Assembly (NCBI GenBank): GCA_013416445.1
Contig: JACCER010000003.1
Span: forward strand, 124,001-188,000
Reading direction: 5' to 3'
Source: Alcaligenaceae bacterium
Lineage (GTDB): Bacteria; Pseudomonadota; Gammaproteobacteria; Burkholderiales; Burkholderiaceae_B
Length of the DNA stretch: 64,000 nt
The notes under the pieces are model-generated. The model had not been told where the DNA came from, did not search any database, and worked only from the letters and a program-made list of their open reading frames with translations. Within the stretch, counting starts at the first letter, position 1; the number at the start of each line of letters is the position of its first letter. A program made the translations under genes and the position numbers. Of this stretch, positions 34,472-42,815 are shown in pieces.

Positions 34472-35623
34472 ATGAATTTTGAACTAACCCCCCAGCAGAT
34501 AGAGTTGCGTGATGCAGCCCGTAAACTTTCCAAAGAAGTCTTCCAGGACAAAGCGGCACGTTGGGACCGCGAAGAAGAGTTTCCTGAAGAAAACAAAAAA
34601 TTATTGTGTGAGCTGGGATATCTCGGCCTGAGTGTTGCCGAAGAGCATGGAGGCTCGGGGCTGGGTTTGGTTGATACCTATCTCGTCATCGAAGAAATAG
34701 CCAAGGTTGATCTTGCAACAGCATTGATTGTGCATGAGCAGAACGTGTCGCCTCGTATCATTGCGACATGTGCGCCAAAAGCGCTACAAGAGCGGTTGAT
34801 GCCCAAGTTTATCAGTGGTGAACTGGAGTGCAGTATTGCCTGGACAGAGCCTGAAGCTGGGTCGGATGCCGCGTCAGTTACTACCACTGCGGTCCGCGAT
34901 GGAGACCATTATGTGGTGAACGGTCAGAAGGTGTTCACAACTTATGGAGATCGAGCAGACTTGCATTTGGTATATGCTCGATTCGAACCTTCCAAGGGGG
35001 CCAAAGGAGTCGGGACCTTATTGGTGGAACAAGGCAGTCCTGGGTTGGCCGTGCATAAAATTCAGCACAAAATGGGGGTTCGCGGCGCCAGCGAAAATGA
35101 ACTGTTCTTCGACAATGTAAGGGTTCCAATCGACAATGTTGTCACTATGGGAAGTGCGGAGAACTCCAAGGGGTTCGTACAAACCCTGACAATTTATAAT
35201 GCAACTCGTGTGGGAATGGGTGTGATGGCTTTGGGTGTGGCCGAGGGCGCTTTTGAACTCGCGCGTGACTACATGATGGTACGCAAGCAATTTGGCCAGC
35301 GGCTTGCAGACATGCAGGGGCTGCGCTGGATGATGGCTGACATGTGGATCCAAATAGAAGCCGCGCGCGGTCTTTGTTATCGTGCACTTAGTGCTATAGA
35401 CGCAGGCAAACCTGATCCATGCATGTCTTCCGTCGCCAAGGTTTATGCCACTGAGATGGCACAGCAAGTGGTGTTGAATTGCCAGCAAATGTTTGGGGGC
35501 TACGGTTATTTTGGTTTGCTTCCCCTCGAGCGCATGTTTCGAGACGTACGTATGTTGACCATCACGGGCGGTACCACGCAAACACAGAAAAACGCAATCG
35601 CTAACCACATTTTCCCGCGCTGA
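34472..35623 (+). CDS. Acyl-CoA dehydrogenase family protein lacking both known base positions
   Basis: The protein has 383 residues. Motifs: LGYLGLSVAEEHGGSGLGLVD, SIAWTEPEAGSDAASVTTTA, YVVNGQKVFTTYGD, RKQFGQRLADMQGLRWMMADM, GGYGYFGLLPLERMFRDVRM. The usual base position is Gly (ITGGTTQTQ) and the helix-G alternative is Thr (YNATRVGMG), so neither established catalytic glutamate is present. It may use another base, or perform a non-dehydrogenase reaction as reported for the ACAD-like 3-sulfinopropionyl-CoA desulfinase of the related genus Advenella. It is a single gene under the operator at 34327. Confidence 0.87.
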   Translation: MNFELTPQQIELRDAARKLSKEVFQDKAARWDREEEFPEENKKLLCELGYLGLSVAEEHGGSGLGLVDTYLVIEEIAKVDLATALIVHEQNVSPRIIATCAPKALQERLMPKFISGELECSIAWTEPEAGSDAASVTTTAVRDGDHYVVNGQKVFTTYGDRADLHLVYARFEPSKGAKGVGTLLVEQGSPGLAVHKIQHKMGVRGASENELFFDNVRVPIDNVVTMGSAENSKGFVQTLTIYNATRVGMGVMALGVAEGAFELARDYMMVRKQFGQRLADMQGLRWMMADMWIQIEAARGLCYRALSAIDAGKPDPCMSSVAKVYATEMAQQVVLNCQQMFGGYGYFGLLPLERMFRDVRMLTITGGTTQTQKNAIANHIFPR

Positions 35624-35724
35624 TGCAGCAGCTCTTCCAAAAAATAGCGGCTTGACCTGGCCTCGGTTTATTGCTTGGGGCATCACCACGGGTAGTTATA
35701 GCCTGATCCTGTCGTACACGATGA

Positions 35725-35759
35725 GCAGAGCTTGATGCGTATCCGACGCACAACTCTGC
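35725..35759. other. Long hairpin in the gap after the acyl-CoA dehydrogenase
   Basis: An imperfect inverted repeat runs from GCAGAG at 35725-35730 to CTCTGC at 35754-35759, with an inner TGCGT / ACGCA stem around ATCCG. There is no T-run, so it may be a rho-dependent or processed 3' end rather than a classical terminator. The 270-bp gap around it has no gene. Confidence 0.5.
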
Positions 35760-35893
35760 CTGAGCAACATTGCTTGCATGCTTTTTTCCGAATCATGCCC
35801 TGCTTCAATGCTAAGCTGCCAAGTCTAGAAAAACTTATCCGTTTTGGCTGGCGCATGGCCCACGCAGGCATTGCGCCCTAACAAGGAGGACCA

Positions 35894-37012
35894 ATGCCTC
35901 ATCTTTTCGACCCCATCACGCTGCGCGGCCTTACGCTTTCCAACCGCATAATTATTTCTCCCATGTGTCAGTATTCCGCGGTAGAAGGCAGCGCTACGGC
36001 CTGGCATAAGGCTCATTTGTCCAGCCTCGCCTTGGGCGGCGCGGGGCTCTTATGCCTGGAGGCGACCGCGGTAGCCCCGGAAGGCCGGATCACGTCCGGC
36101 TGCCTGGGCTTATGGGATGACGCCAATGAAGCAGCCTTGGAAAAAGTCATCAAAACCGTGCGGGCAACATCATCGACCAAGCTTGCGATTCAACTGGGGC
36201 ACGCCGGGCGCAAGGCATCCAGCGCTTCGCCCTGGGATGGTGGGCAGCTTGTTGCTGTAGGGCAGGGTGGCTGGGCTGTCTTGGCTCCGTCTGCGGTTCC
36301 GCATAAAAGCGACGAATCTGCGCCATTGGTCATGTCCGCCGATGACTTGTCACGCGTCAAAGCTGCGTTTGTTGATGCGGCCCAGCGTTCGGTACGTTTG
36401 GGCTTTGATGCTATCGAACTGCACGCAGCGCATGGTTACCTGCTGCACCAGTTCTTGTCGCCGATTGCCAATCAGCGCACCGATGAATATGGTGGCAGCC
36501 TCGAGAATCGCATGCGTTTTCCGCTGGCGGTTTTCGAGGCCGTGCGCGCGGTCGTTCCCGAGCATATGGCATTAGGCGTGCGCGTGTCGGCCACCGATTG
36601 GGTTGACGACGAACCCAGCTGGACGCCAGATCAAACAGTCGTATTCGGTCACCGGCTCAAGGCGCTGGGGGCTGACTGGATAGATGTATCCAGTGGCGGC
36701 GTGTCGCCCAAGCAGCAAATTCCTGTGGGACCGGGCTATCAAGTGCATCTGGCCGAACTGCTCAAGCGTGAAGTTGGCCTGCCGGTTATGGCCGTCGGCT
36801 TGATTACCACTGCACAGCAGGCACAACAAATCGTGGCTGATGGTCAGGCAGATATGGTCGCGTTGGGGCGTGCGGCACTTTATAACCCTCGCTGGGCATG
36901 GCATGCCGCGGCAGAGCTAGATAAGCAGGTCGATGGCCCGCCGCAGTACTGGCGCTCTTTGCCTGCAGGTAAAAACCGCGTGTTCGGTGATACCACGTTC
37001 GGCATGCGATAG
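35894..37012 (+). CDS. NADH:flavin oxidoreductase, Old Yellow Enzyme family (YqjM/XenA class)
   Basis: This FMN enzyme (372 residues) reduces activated C=C bonds with NAD(P)H. Visible: the N-terminal LSNRIIISPMCQYSA with the Cys typical of the thermophilic-like (YqjM/XenA) class, QLGHAGRKAS, the substrate-binding HAAHGYLLHQFLSP, then NQRTDEYGGSLENRMRF, and the C-terminal FMN phosphate site near MVALGRAALYNPRW. Substrates are usually enones or nitro-compounds. The ATG follows AAGGAGG. A ThpR gene follows 8 bp downstream. Confidence 0.94.
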   Translation: MPHLFDPITLRGLTLSNRIIISPMCQYSAVEGSATAWHKAHLSSLALGGAGLLCLEATAVAPEGRITSGCLGLWDDANEAALEKVIKTVRATSSTKLAIQLGHAGRKASSASPWDGGQLVAVGQGGWAVLAPSAVPHKSDESAPLVMSADDLSRVKAAFVDAAQRSVRLGFDAIELHAAHGYLLHQFLSPIANQRTDEYGGSLENRMRFPLAVFEAVRAVVPEHMALGVRVSATDWVDDEPSWTPDQTVVFGHRLKALGADWIDVSSGGVSPKQQIPVGPGYQVHLAELLKREVGLPVMAVGLITTAQQAQQIVADGQADMVALGRAALYNPRWAWHAAAELDKQVDGPPQYWRSLPAGKNRVFGDTTFGMR

Positions 37013-37020
37013 AGAACCTT

Positions 37021-37605
37021 ATGAAAACCGCCCTGGCCATACCTGCATCCGCCGATTTTTTTGATGGCCGCAGTGTCTTGCGCCTGTTTTTTGCATTATG
37101 GCCGTCGGCGGAGTCAGCCAGCCAAATCAGTGAATGGGCACATGATGCGCATGCCCTGTGCGGTGGGCGCATCATGCGGCCTGAAACCATGCACCTGACC
37201 CTGGCGTTTCTGGGTGATACGCCGGTAGACGGGGCCAGGCAACTGGCTCAGGCGGCTGCAGGCTGGGTTATCCCGACAGGTACGCTGGTGCTCAGGCGCT
37301 TTGGCCGATTTTCCGGGCCGCGTGTAGTGTGGGCTGGCCCCCTGGACCACGATGATGCCGTCTTGACGTGGCTGGCAGATGCCTATAATACGCTTTGGCA
37401 CCATCTGGAACAACGAGGCTGGCAGCGCCCGGCATCGGCATTTCGTCCGCATGTGTCGTTGTTGCGCAAGGCAGGGTCTGGCGAGGTCGAGGCGCTGCAA
37501 AAAGCGCCATTGGCGTGGACGCCACAGCAGTGCGTACTGGTTGCCTCGGCACCCAGCGAGCAAGGCTCAGCCTATCAGGTGCTGGCCAGGCTGCCCTGGC
37601 GCTAA
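37021..37605 (+). CDS. thpR: RNA 2',3'-cyclic phosphodiesterase (2H family)
   Basis: The protein has 194 residues. ThpR opens 2',3'-cyclic phosphates at RNA ends and has RNA ligase activity in vitro. The two His-x-Thr/Ser-x catalytic motifs are seen as MHLTLAFLGD near residue 58 and PHVSLLRKA near 143. The N-terminus RLFFALWPS is typical once the first ~20 residues are passed, so a later start is possible. It is joined to the flavin oxidoreductase gene by an 8-bp gap, and convergent with the racemase gene. Confidence 0.9.
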   Translation: MKTALAIPASADFFDGRSVLRLFFALWPSAESASQISEWAHDAHALCGGRIMRPETMHLTLAFLGDTPVDGARQLAQAAAGWVIPTGTLVLRRFGRFSGPRVVWAGPLDHDDAVLTWLADAYNTLWHHLEQRGWQRPASAFRPHVSLLRKAGSGEVEALQKAPLAWTPQQCVLVASAPSEQGSAYQVLARLPWR

Positions 37606-37671
37606 CGCACGGCTGCGGCCCGCTGTTATTAGCAAGCCGCGCCGGGTTGCCTGGTTGGCTGCGACCAGGGC

Positions 37672-38820
37672 TTAGTTTTGCCCTATTTCTTTATGGGCAA
37701 GCCATTGCTCAATTTCCTTGCCATCCATGCCCCATGCGGCCAGTGCAGCGGGGACGTCTTGATTGGAGGGTGCAGGCGGAGTAGGCGTTGCCGTGGGCGT
37801 GGCGCTGAATCGAGGTGCGGGTGCGGGCTGTACCACGCCGTCTATCTCGATAAAGGTTTTACGAGCCATGTTGTGAGCATGCTTGGGCGCTTCATTCATG
37901 GAAAGCACCGGAGCCACGCAGGCGTCGGTACCGTCGAATATAGCCGCCCATTCTGCTTGCGTACGCGTCTTGAGCTTGCTGGCTATGTCGGCTTTCATTT
38001 TTTCGTTTCCAGCGGGACTGTCGTCGAACGCGTCGGCGTTGAGCCCTAGCAGTTGAAAGAAGACATCGCGGAACTTGAGTTCTATGGGAGCGACGGCCAG
38101 ATAATTTCCGTCGGCGCATACGTAGGTGTCGTAGTAGGCGGCGCCCGAATCCAGGGTATTCGTGCCGCGTTCGGAAGAGAACAGCGAGCCCGCATTCAGT
38201 CCGAAAAACGACGTCATCAGGGATGCCGCGCCGTCTACCATGGCGGCGTCCACAACCTGGCCTACGCCGGTGGTTCTGGCCGACAGAATGGCTGATACCA
38301 GCCCGAATGCCAGGTATAGTGAGCCGCCACCGTAGTCGCCCACCAGGTTCAGGGGTGGTGTAGGCGCCTGGCCTTTACGGCCAATGGCGTGCAAGGCTCC
38401 GGTCAGGGCGATATAGTTCATATCGTGACCCGCCATCTTTGCATAAGGGCCATCTTGGCCCCAGCCTGTCATGCGTCCATAGACCAGCTTTGGGTTGATC
38501 TTGGAAAAAACATCAGGGCCGAGCCCGAGCTTTTCCATGGTTCCGGGGCGGAAGCCTTCGACGATGGCGTCGGCATCTTGGACAAGCGCCTTGACAAACT
38601 CGATGCCCTGCTTGGATTTCAAGTCTACGGTAATGCTCTGGCGATTCCTGAGCACCAGGTTGTATTTGAGTGGTCGTTCAATGCCTGCGGTTGGCGGGCC
38701 GGCCTTATCCAGCCGCAGCACTGTGGCGCCCAGGTCGGCCAGCAACATTGCGCACATAGGGCCAGGCCCGATGCCAGCAAACTCAATGACTTTTACGCCT
38801 GCCAAGGGACCTGTTTTCAA
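37672..38820 (-). CDS. Alpha-methylacyl-CoA racemase (CaiB/BaiF superfamily)
   Basis: The product has 382 residues. It belongs to the class III CoA-transferase fold but carries the racemase catalytic set: His in GHDMNYIALTGAL near residue 125, Asp in GDYGGGSLYLAFG near 155, and Glu in VAPIELKF near 245. This set matches the mycobacterial enzyme MCR. Racemases interconvert (2R)- and (2S)-methylacyl-CoA so that branched acids can enter beta-oxidation. It is the last gene of a leftward operon (MaoC, Bug, thiolase, racemase) read away from the IclR-type promoter region. Confidence 0.9.
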   Translation of the reverse strand: MKTGPLAGVKVIEFAGIGPGPMCAMLLADLGATVLRLDKAGPPTAGIERPLKYNLVLRNRQSITVDLKSKQGIEFVKALVQDADAIVEGFRPGTMEKLGLGPDVFSKINPKLVYGRMTGWGQDGPYAKMAGHDMNYIALTGALHAIGRKGQAPTPPLNLVGDYGGGSLYLAFGLVSAILSARTTGVGQVVDAAMVDGAASLMTSFFGLNAGSLFSSERGTNTLDSGAAYYDTYVCADGNYLAVAPIELKFRDVFFQLLGLNADAFDDSPAGNEKMKADIASKLKTRTQAEWAAIFDGTDACVAPVLSMNEAPKHAHNMARKTFIEIDGVVQPAPAPRFSATPTATPTPPAPSNQDVPAALAAWGMDGKEIEQWLAHKEIGQN

Positions 38821-38871
38821 AACGTTACCTCCAGTTTATGTAAGTAGAGCATCAGCTCGCTAATATGGGTT

Positions 38872-40119
38872 TCAGGCAGAGGGTGCCTCAAAGATGCCAA
38901 CAACACAAGCGGCTTCTTCCAACCCGTAGAATCCGCCGCCGTTTTCGGTCATTCCAAGGCGAGGGTTTGCGACCTGGCGCTTGCCCGCTTCGCCGCGCAG
39001 TTGCGTGACCACCTCGTGAACCTGGATTGCCCCTGTTGCGCCAATGGGATGCCCCTTGGACAGCAAGCCGCCCGAGACGTTGATGGGGCGTTTGCCGCCC
39101 AACCGGGTTTCACCGCTTTCCACCAGGGCGCCACCGTCTCCGTAGTCGCAAAACCCGCAGTTTTCCGAATGAAGGATTTCCGCAATGGCAGAAGCGTCGT
39201 GGAGCTCAGCAAAGGAAATGTCTGCGGGCCCTACGCCTGCCACCTCGTAGGCCTTGTCGGCGGCGATGCGGGTAAGGTGACGTTCGACTTGATCGGGTGT
39301 GCGCTGCGTGCCGCTGCTGACAGCCATCCCACGTATGCCTACGGCACGGTCTTTGCGGAACTTGTGCAGGGCTTTCTTGGATGCGACCACAATGGCGCAT
39401 GCACCGTCGCTCATGGGTGCGCACATGGAGCGCGTGATGGGCCAGGAAATCAGTTTGTCCGCCAGGACCTCATCGATGGTCATGGGCGTTTGATACTGAG
39501 CCAGCGGATTGAATTGCGAATGCCAGTGGTTCTTTGCGGCGACGGCGGCAATTTGCCGTTGGGTCGTACCGAACCTGTGCATATGAAAACGCGCCTGCGC
39601 CGCATAGATATCCATGAAAACCGAGCGTTCACCGGTATCGGTTAATGCTTCTGGCGGCAGTTCCAGACCTTCTCCCATCGCCAGGAGCGCCTCCATGTGC
39701 GTATCGGCAAGGTCTCTGTCCCAACTGCCCTTGAAGGCTTCGAACATTTCCGTGCGTTTTTCCGGATAATTCATCTTTTCCGCGCCAACGACCAAGGCAA
39801 CATCGTATATGCCCGCGCTGACGGCGGCATGGGCTTGCATGAGGCCGGAGCTTGAACTGGCGCAGGCGTTATCTGTGTTGAATATGGCGATACCTTCAAA
39901 GCCATACGCCCGCAGCGAACATTGGCCGCGTATTCCGTGTTGCCCTTCCAGGGCGCCCTGACGTGTATTGCAGAACCAGGCTGCCTCAATGGCGTCCTGG
40001 GTTATTTCCGCGTCTTGCAGGGCGGCATCGACGGCCATGGCGGTGAGTTGTTTTACGCTAAGCGTAAGATGCTTGGAAAGTGGCGTCATGCCGACGCCCA
40101 CAATAAATGAGTTACTCAC
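38872..40119 (-). CDS. SCP2-like thiolase (lipid-transfer/thiolase family)
   Basis: The product has 415 residues from the GTG at 40119; an ATG at 40143 would add eight residues that overlap the Bug gene. Catalytic Cys is in NTDNACASSSSGLMQAH near residue 86. The HDASAIAEIL motif replaces the NEAF of classical thiolases. The catalytic His is in LLSKGHPIGATGAIQ and the end has ENGGGFYG. Thiolases of this type cleave branched or sterol-side-chain 3-ketoacyl-CoAs, which fits the neighbouring racemase. GTG start and Bug stop are separated by one base (TGA-C-GTG), suggesting coupling. Confidence 0.9.
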   Translation of the reverse strand: MSNSFIVGVGMTPLSKHLTLSVKQLTAMAVDAALQDAEITQDAIEAAWFCNTRQGALEGQHGIRGQCSLRAYGFEGIAIFNTDNACASSSSGLMQAHAAVSAGIYDVALVVGAEKMNYPEKRTEMFEAFKGSWDRDLADTHMEALLAMGEGLELPPEALTDTGERSVFMDIYAAQARFHMHRFGTTQRQIAAVAAKNHWHSQFNPLAQYQTPMTIDEVLADKLISWPITRSMCAPMSDGACAIVVASKKALHKFRKDRAVGIRGMAVSSGTQRTPDQVERHLTRIAADKAYEVAGVGPADISFAELHDASAIAEILHSENCGFCDYGDGGALVESGETRLGGKRPINVSGGLLSKGHPIGATGAIQVHEVVTQLRGEAGKRQVANPRLGMTENGGGFYGLEEAACVVGIFEAPSA

Positions 40120-40120
40120 G

Positions 40121-41098
40121 TCAGCTTTTTTCCAAACCGGCATTCTTGACGACTTCGGCCAGACGGGCTTGGTCGTTGCGGATTATTTCGGTGAACTCTT
40201 CGGGTGTCGTGGGGCGTACGATCACACCCAGCCCTTCTGTTCTTTCAATAATGTCCTTGTCGCTCAGGGCTTGGTTGAATGCCTGGTTGAGCTTTTGGGT
40301 GACTTCCGGAGCGCTGCCTTTGGGCAGGAAGAGGCCTATCCAGACATGCGCTGGGATTTGGTCGTAGCCGCTTTCCGTCAAGGTCGGCACGTCTGGAAAC
40401 TGAGCAAGCCGTTTGCTTGAGCCTATAGCCATGGCTTTGAGCTTGTTGCCGTTGACGTGTGGCTGTACGGCGGGAACCGTGTCGAAGGCAATATCGACTT
40501 CTCCGGCAATGAGGTCAGTCATGGCGCGTACGCTGCCTTGGTAGGGAACGTGCATGAGATCCAGCTTGTATTTGTGCTTGAGCGTTTCCATCGCCAGGTG
40601 CGAAGAAGTGCCAACGCCAGGAGAGGCAAAGTTCAGCTTGCCTGGGTTATTGCGGGCATACTCGACAAGGCCGTTCATATCGTTGAATGGCATTTTTGGA
40701 TTCGCTACGAGCACTAGCGGCAGGTCGGCGACAAACCCGACCGTCGTCAAATCGTTCAGGGCCTGATACGTAACGTTTTTATACAGATAGGTATTGGTAA
40801 TTACCGATCCGCTGGCCGCCAGGGTGATGGAGTAGCCATCGGCAGGCTGGTTGATGAACCCCCCCAGTGCAATGCTGCCGCCCTGGCCAGCCTTGTTTTC
40901 GACAATGATGGGTTGCTTGAGCAGCGCACCGGCCCGTTCTGCAAGCAATCGGGCGATTGTGTCGGTGGCCTGGCCGGGCGGATAGCCTACCAGCAGCTTG
41001 ATAGGCTTGCTGGGGTAGGCTGGGTCGGCCATGACTGGGTTGATGGCAAATGCGCTGGCAAGAACCGCCATTGCAATACGGGTGCATAGTGTTTTCAT
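40121..41098 (-). CDS. Bug-family TTT substrate-binding protein
   Basis: The protein has 325 residues. Signal peptide IAMAVLASAFAINPVMA with cleavage before DPAYPSK. Family motifs: YPSKPIKLLVGYPPGQATDT, QPIIVENKAGQGGSIALGGF, LMHVPYQGSVRAMTDLIAG and the C-terminal RLAEVVKNAGLEKS. It lies between MaoC and the thiolase on the same strand, so it probably binds the acid handled by this IclR-controlled module. It is the third Bug gene in the window without TctAB partners. Confidence 0.93.
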   Translation of the reverse strand: MKTLCTRIAMAVLASAFAINPVMADPAYPSKPIKLLVGYPPGQATDTIARLLAERAGALLKQPIIVENKAGQGGSIALGGFINQPADGYSITLAASGSVITNTYLYKNVTYQALNDLTTVGFVADLPLVLVANPKMPFNDMNGLVEYARNNPGKLNFASPGVGTSSHLAMETLKHKYKLDLMHVPYQGSVRAMTDLIAGEVDIAFDTVPAVQPHVNGNKLKAMAIGSSKRLAQFPDVPTLTESGYDQIPAHVWIGLFLPKGSAPEVTQKLNQAFNQALSDKDIIERTEGLGVIVRPTTPEEFTEIIRNDQARLAEVVKNAGLEKS

Positions 41099-41132
41099 GT
41101 TGATTACCTTTGATATTTGAAATGCTGGTGTT

Positions 41133-41615
41133 TTATGCTGGGCGCTTTTTGAGCAAGTAGGTTTGTGTCCCGTCCATGACGGTCACGTTGTTTTGGTTGA
41201 CGATTTTTGTTGACATCTTGACGGTTCCGGTTGTGCGGCCGGGTTTGAGTTCGGCGATTTCCAGGGTGCAGTACAGCGTGTCGCCGACATAAACGGGTGC
41301 AAGAAAGCGGCTGCTTTGCTCGATGAATGCTTTCATCGAGAGTTCGGTCACATGAGGGAACAGGCCGGCGCCGGCAGCGGTTTGGATGGCGACCTGGAAA
41401 CCATGGGCAAGCATATGGGGCATGCCGAGTGCGCGGCAGTATTCAACGTCGTAGTGAATGGGATGGTTATCGCCGCTGGCCAGCTGGAAGGCGGCAAACA
41501 GCGCGTCCGTCATGGTGCGAGATGGCAGTAGAAATTTTTCACCCACAGCGAAATCTTCGAAGTAACGTTGTTCGCACATTTGATGTGAAGTGGGGTCAAA
41601 ACTGGTTTTCGACAT
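41133..41615 (-). CDS. MaoC-family hotdog hydratase
   Basis: The protein has 160 residues with a single hotdog domain. The hydratase-2 motif appears as LASGDNHPIHYDVEYCRALG near residue 46-65, with the catalytic Asp and His, followed by MLAHGFQVAIQTAAG. Such proteins hydrate enoyl-CoA to (R)-3-hydroxyacyl-CoA. It is the first gene of the leftward operon and the only hydratase in the middle region with an intact active site. The start is preceded by AAGGAGAG. An operator half-match lies 49 bp upstream. Confidence 0.91.
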   Translation of the reverse strand: MSKTSFDPTSHQMCEQRYFEDFAVGEKFLLPSRTMTDALFAAFQLASGDNHPIHYDVEYCRALGMPHMLAHGFQVAIQTAAGAGLFPHVTELSMKAFIEQSSRFLAPVYVGDTLYCTLEIAELKPGRTTGTVKMSTKIVNQNNVTVMDGTQTYLLKKRPA

Positions 41616-41663
41616 ACTTGCTCTCCTTGTCTGTTGCTAAGCTTTCTGGGCTGCAGTATAAAT

Positions 41664-41682
41664 TATGGAAATGATTTTCGCA
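41664..41682. promoter_or_regulatory. IclR operator candidate upstream of maoC operon
   Basis: TATGGAAATGATTTTCGCA matches the perfect palindrome at 42766-42784 in 15 of 19 positions, with the ATTTTCGCA arm identical. It lies in the gap between the divergent MaoC and IclR genes. Confidence 0.65.
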
Positions 41683-41821
41683 AGATAACAGGGTAAGCTT
41701 GAGGCAAGAGCGATTTGTCAGAATTGATGATGCGTAATCTACAATAAAAAGCGCTTTCGCCCGATGTCAGACCGACGTCGTCACGAAATTTGCATAGGCT
41801 TCATATACTTGGTTCGATTAC

Positions 41822-42724
41822 ATGGAAAAAAACAAAGTAACAGCCTCTCCCGAAGACAGCACCGTATCGCGCCGCAGAAAACGGTACGACGTCAAAGACC
41901 AGGCTGGTGCAGCACCCAAAGACAAGCCTGCAACCAGCCGGCAGTCTGGGGACAGCGCCGACAGGCAGTATATTGTTGCGCTGGCGCGGGGCATGGAAGT
42001 GCTAGGCGCTTTCAGGGCTAAAGAAGGGCCGTTGGGCAACCACGAACTCTCCGAGCGTACTGGTATTCCGGCGGCTACGGTTTCACGCATTACCTATACC
42101 TTGAGCCGACTCGGTTTTCTTGAGTTCAATCCCAGGCAAGAGAACTATGAACTGGGCGGCAGCACGCTGGCGCTTGGCCAAATTGCTCTCGCCCGCCGAG
42201 ACATTCGCAAGATTGCCGCCCCCCTGATGCAGCAGTTGGCCGAGGGCGCCAATGCGAATGTGGGGCTAGGCATACGGGACCGGCGGATGATGATCTACAT
42301 CGAAACCTGCGAAGGCTCCGGTTTGGTGGGTTTGCGCCTTTTCAACGGGTCGCGCATCCCCCTTGCCACGTCAGCTATGGGGCGTGCTTATCTTTCGGCA
42401 ATCGGTGACGACGAGCGCCGGCAAATTCTTGACGAATTGCGCCCGCATTTCGGAACGGATTGGGCGATGGTAATGCAGGGTATTGAAAAGGCGGCGCGCG
42501 ACATGGAGCGCGATGGCTATTGCACATCGTGTGGCGAATGGCAGCGCTATATCAATGGAGCGGGAACTGTCGTCAGACATTCCGATGGGGCCCTGTACGG
42601 TCTGAACATTGGCGGGCCTTCCTATATCCTGAGCGAAGACGAAATACGCAATGTGCAAGGGCCCAGGCTGGTTGAGGTGGCCAACAAGATTTCTGATGCC
42701 GTGGGCATTAAAACAGTGACCTAG
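41822..42724 (+). CDS. IclR-family transcriptional regulator
   Basis: The protein has 300 residues. A basic, probably disordered N-terminal extension of about 50 residues precedes the winged HTH (GPLGNHELSERTGIPAATVSRITYTLSRLGFLE), followed by the IclR effector domain (GLGIRDRRMMIYIETCEG, PLATSAMGRAYLSAI, GYCTSCGEW). It lies between two oppositely read catabolic operons that carry matching palindromes, and probably controls both. The ligand is unknown; related regulators sense small aromatic or aliphatic acids. Confidence 0.92.
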   Translation: MEKNKVTASPEDSTVSRRRKRYDVKDQAGAAPKDKPATSRQSGDSADRQYIVALARGMEVLGAFRAKEGPLGNHELSERTGIPAATVSRITYTLSRLGFLEFNPRQENYELGGSTLALGQIALARRDIRKIAAPLMQQLAEGANANVGLGIRDRRMMIYIETCEGSGLVGLRLFNGSRIPLATSAMGRAYLSAIGDDERRQILDELRPHFGTDWAMVMQGIEKAARDMERDGYCTSCGEWQRYINGAGTVVRHSDGALYGLNIGGPSYILSEDEIRNVQGPRLVEVANKISDAVGIKTVT

Positions 42725-42765
42725 GCCGGCACATGTGCAAGTGCATTGTTTTTCAATCAAATAAA

Positions 42766-42784
42766 TGCGAAAATAATTTTCGCA
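42766..42784. promoter_or_regulatory. Perfect 19-bp palindrome, likely IclR operator
   Basis: TGCGAAAAT-A-ATTTTCGCA, 9-bp arms around one base, is located 32 bp upstream of the SDR start. The similar site at 41664 lies upstream of the MaoC operon on the other side of iclR. Confidence 0.78.
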
Positions 42785-42815
42785 AATTAAAAGTGTAGCT
42801 TAAAAGGAAGAAAGC

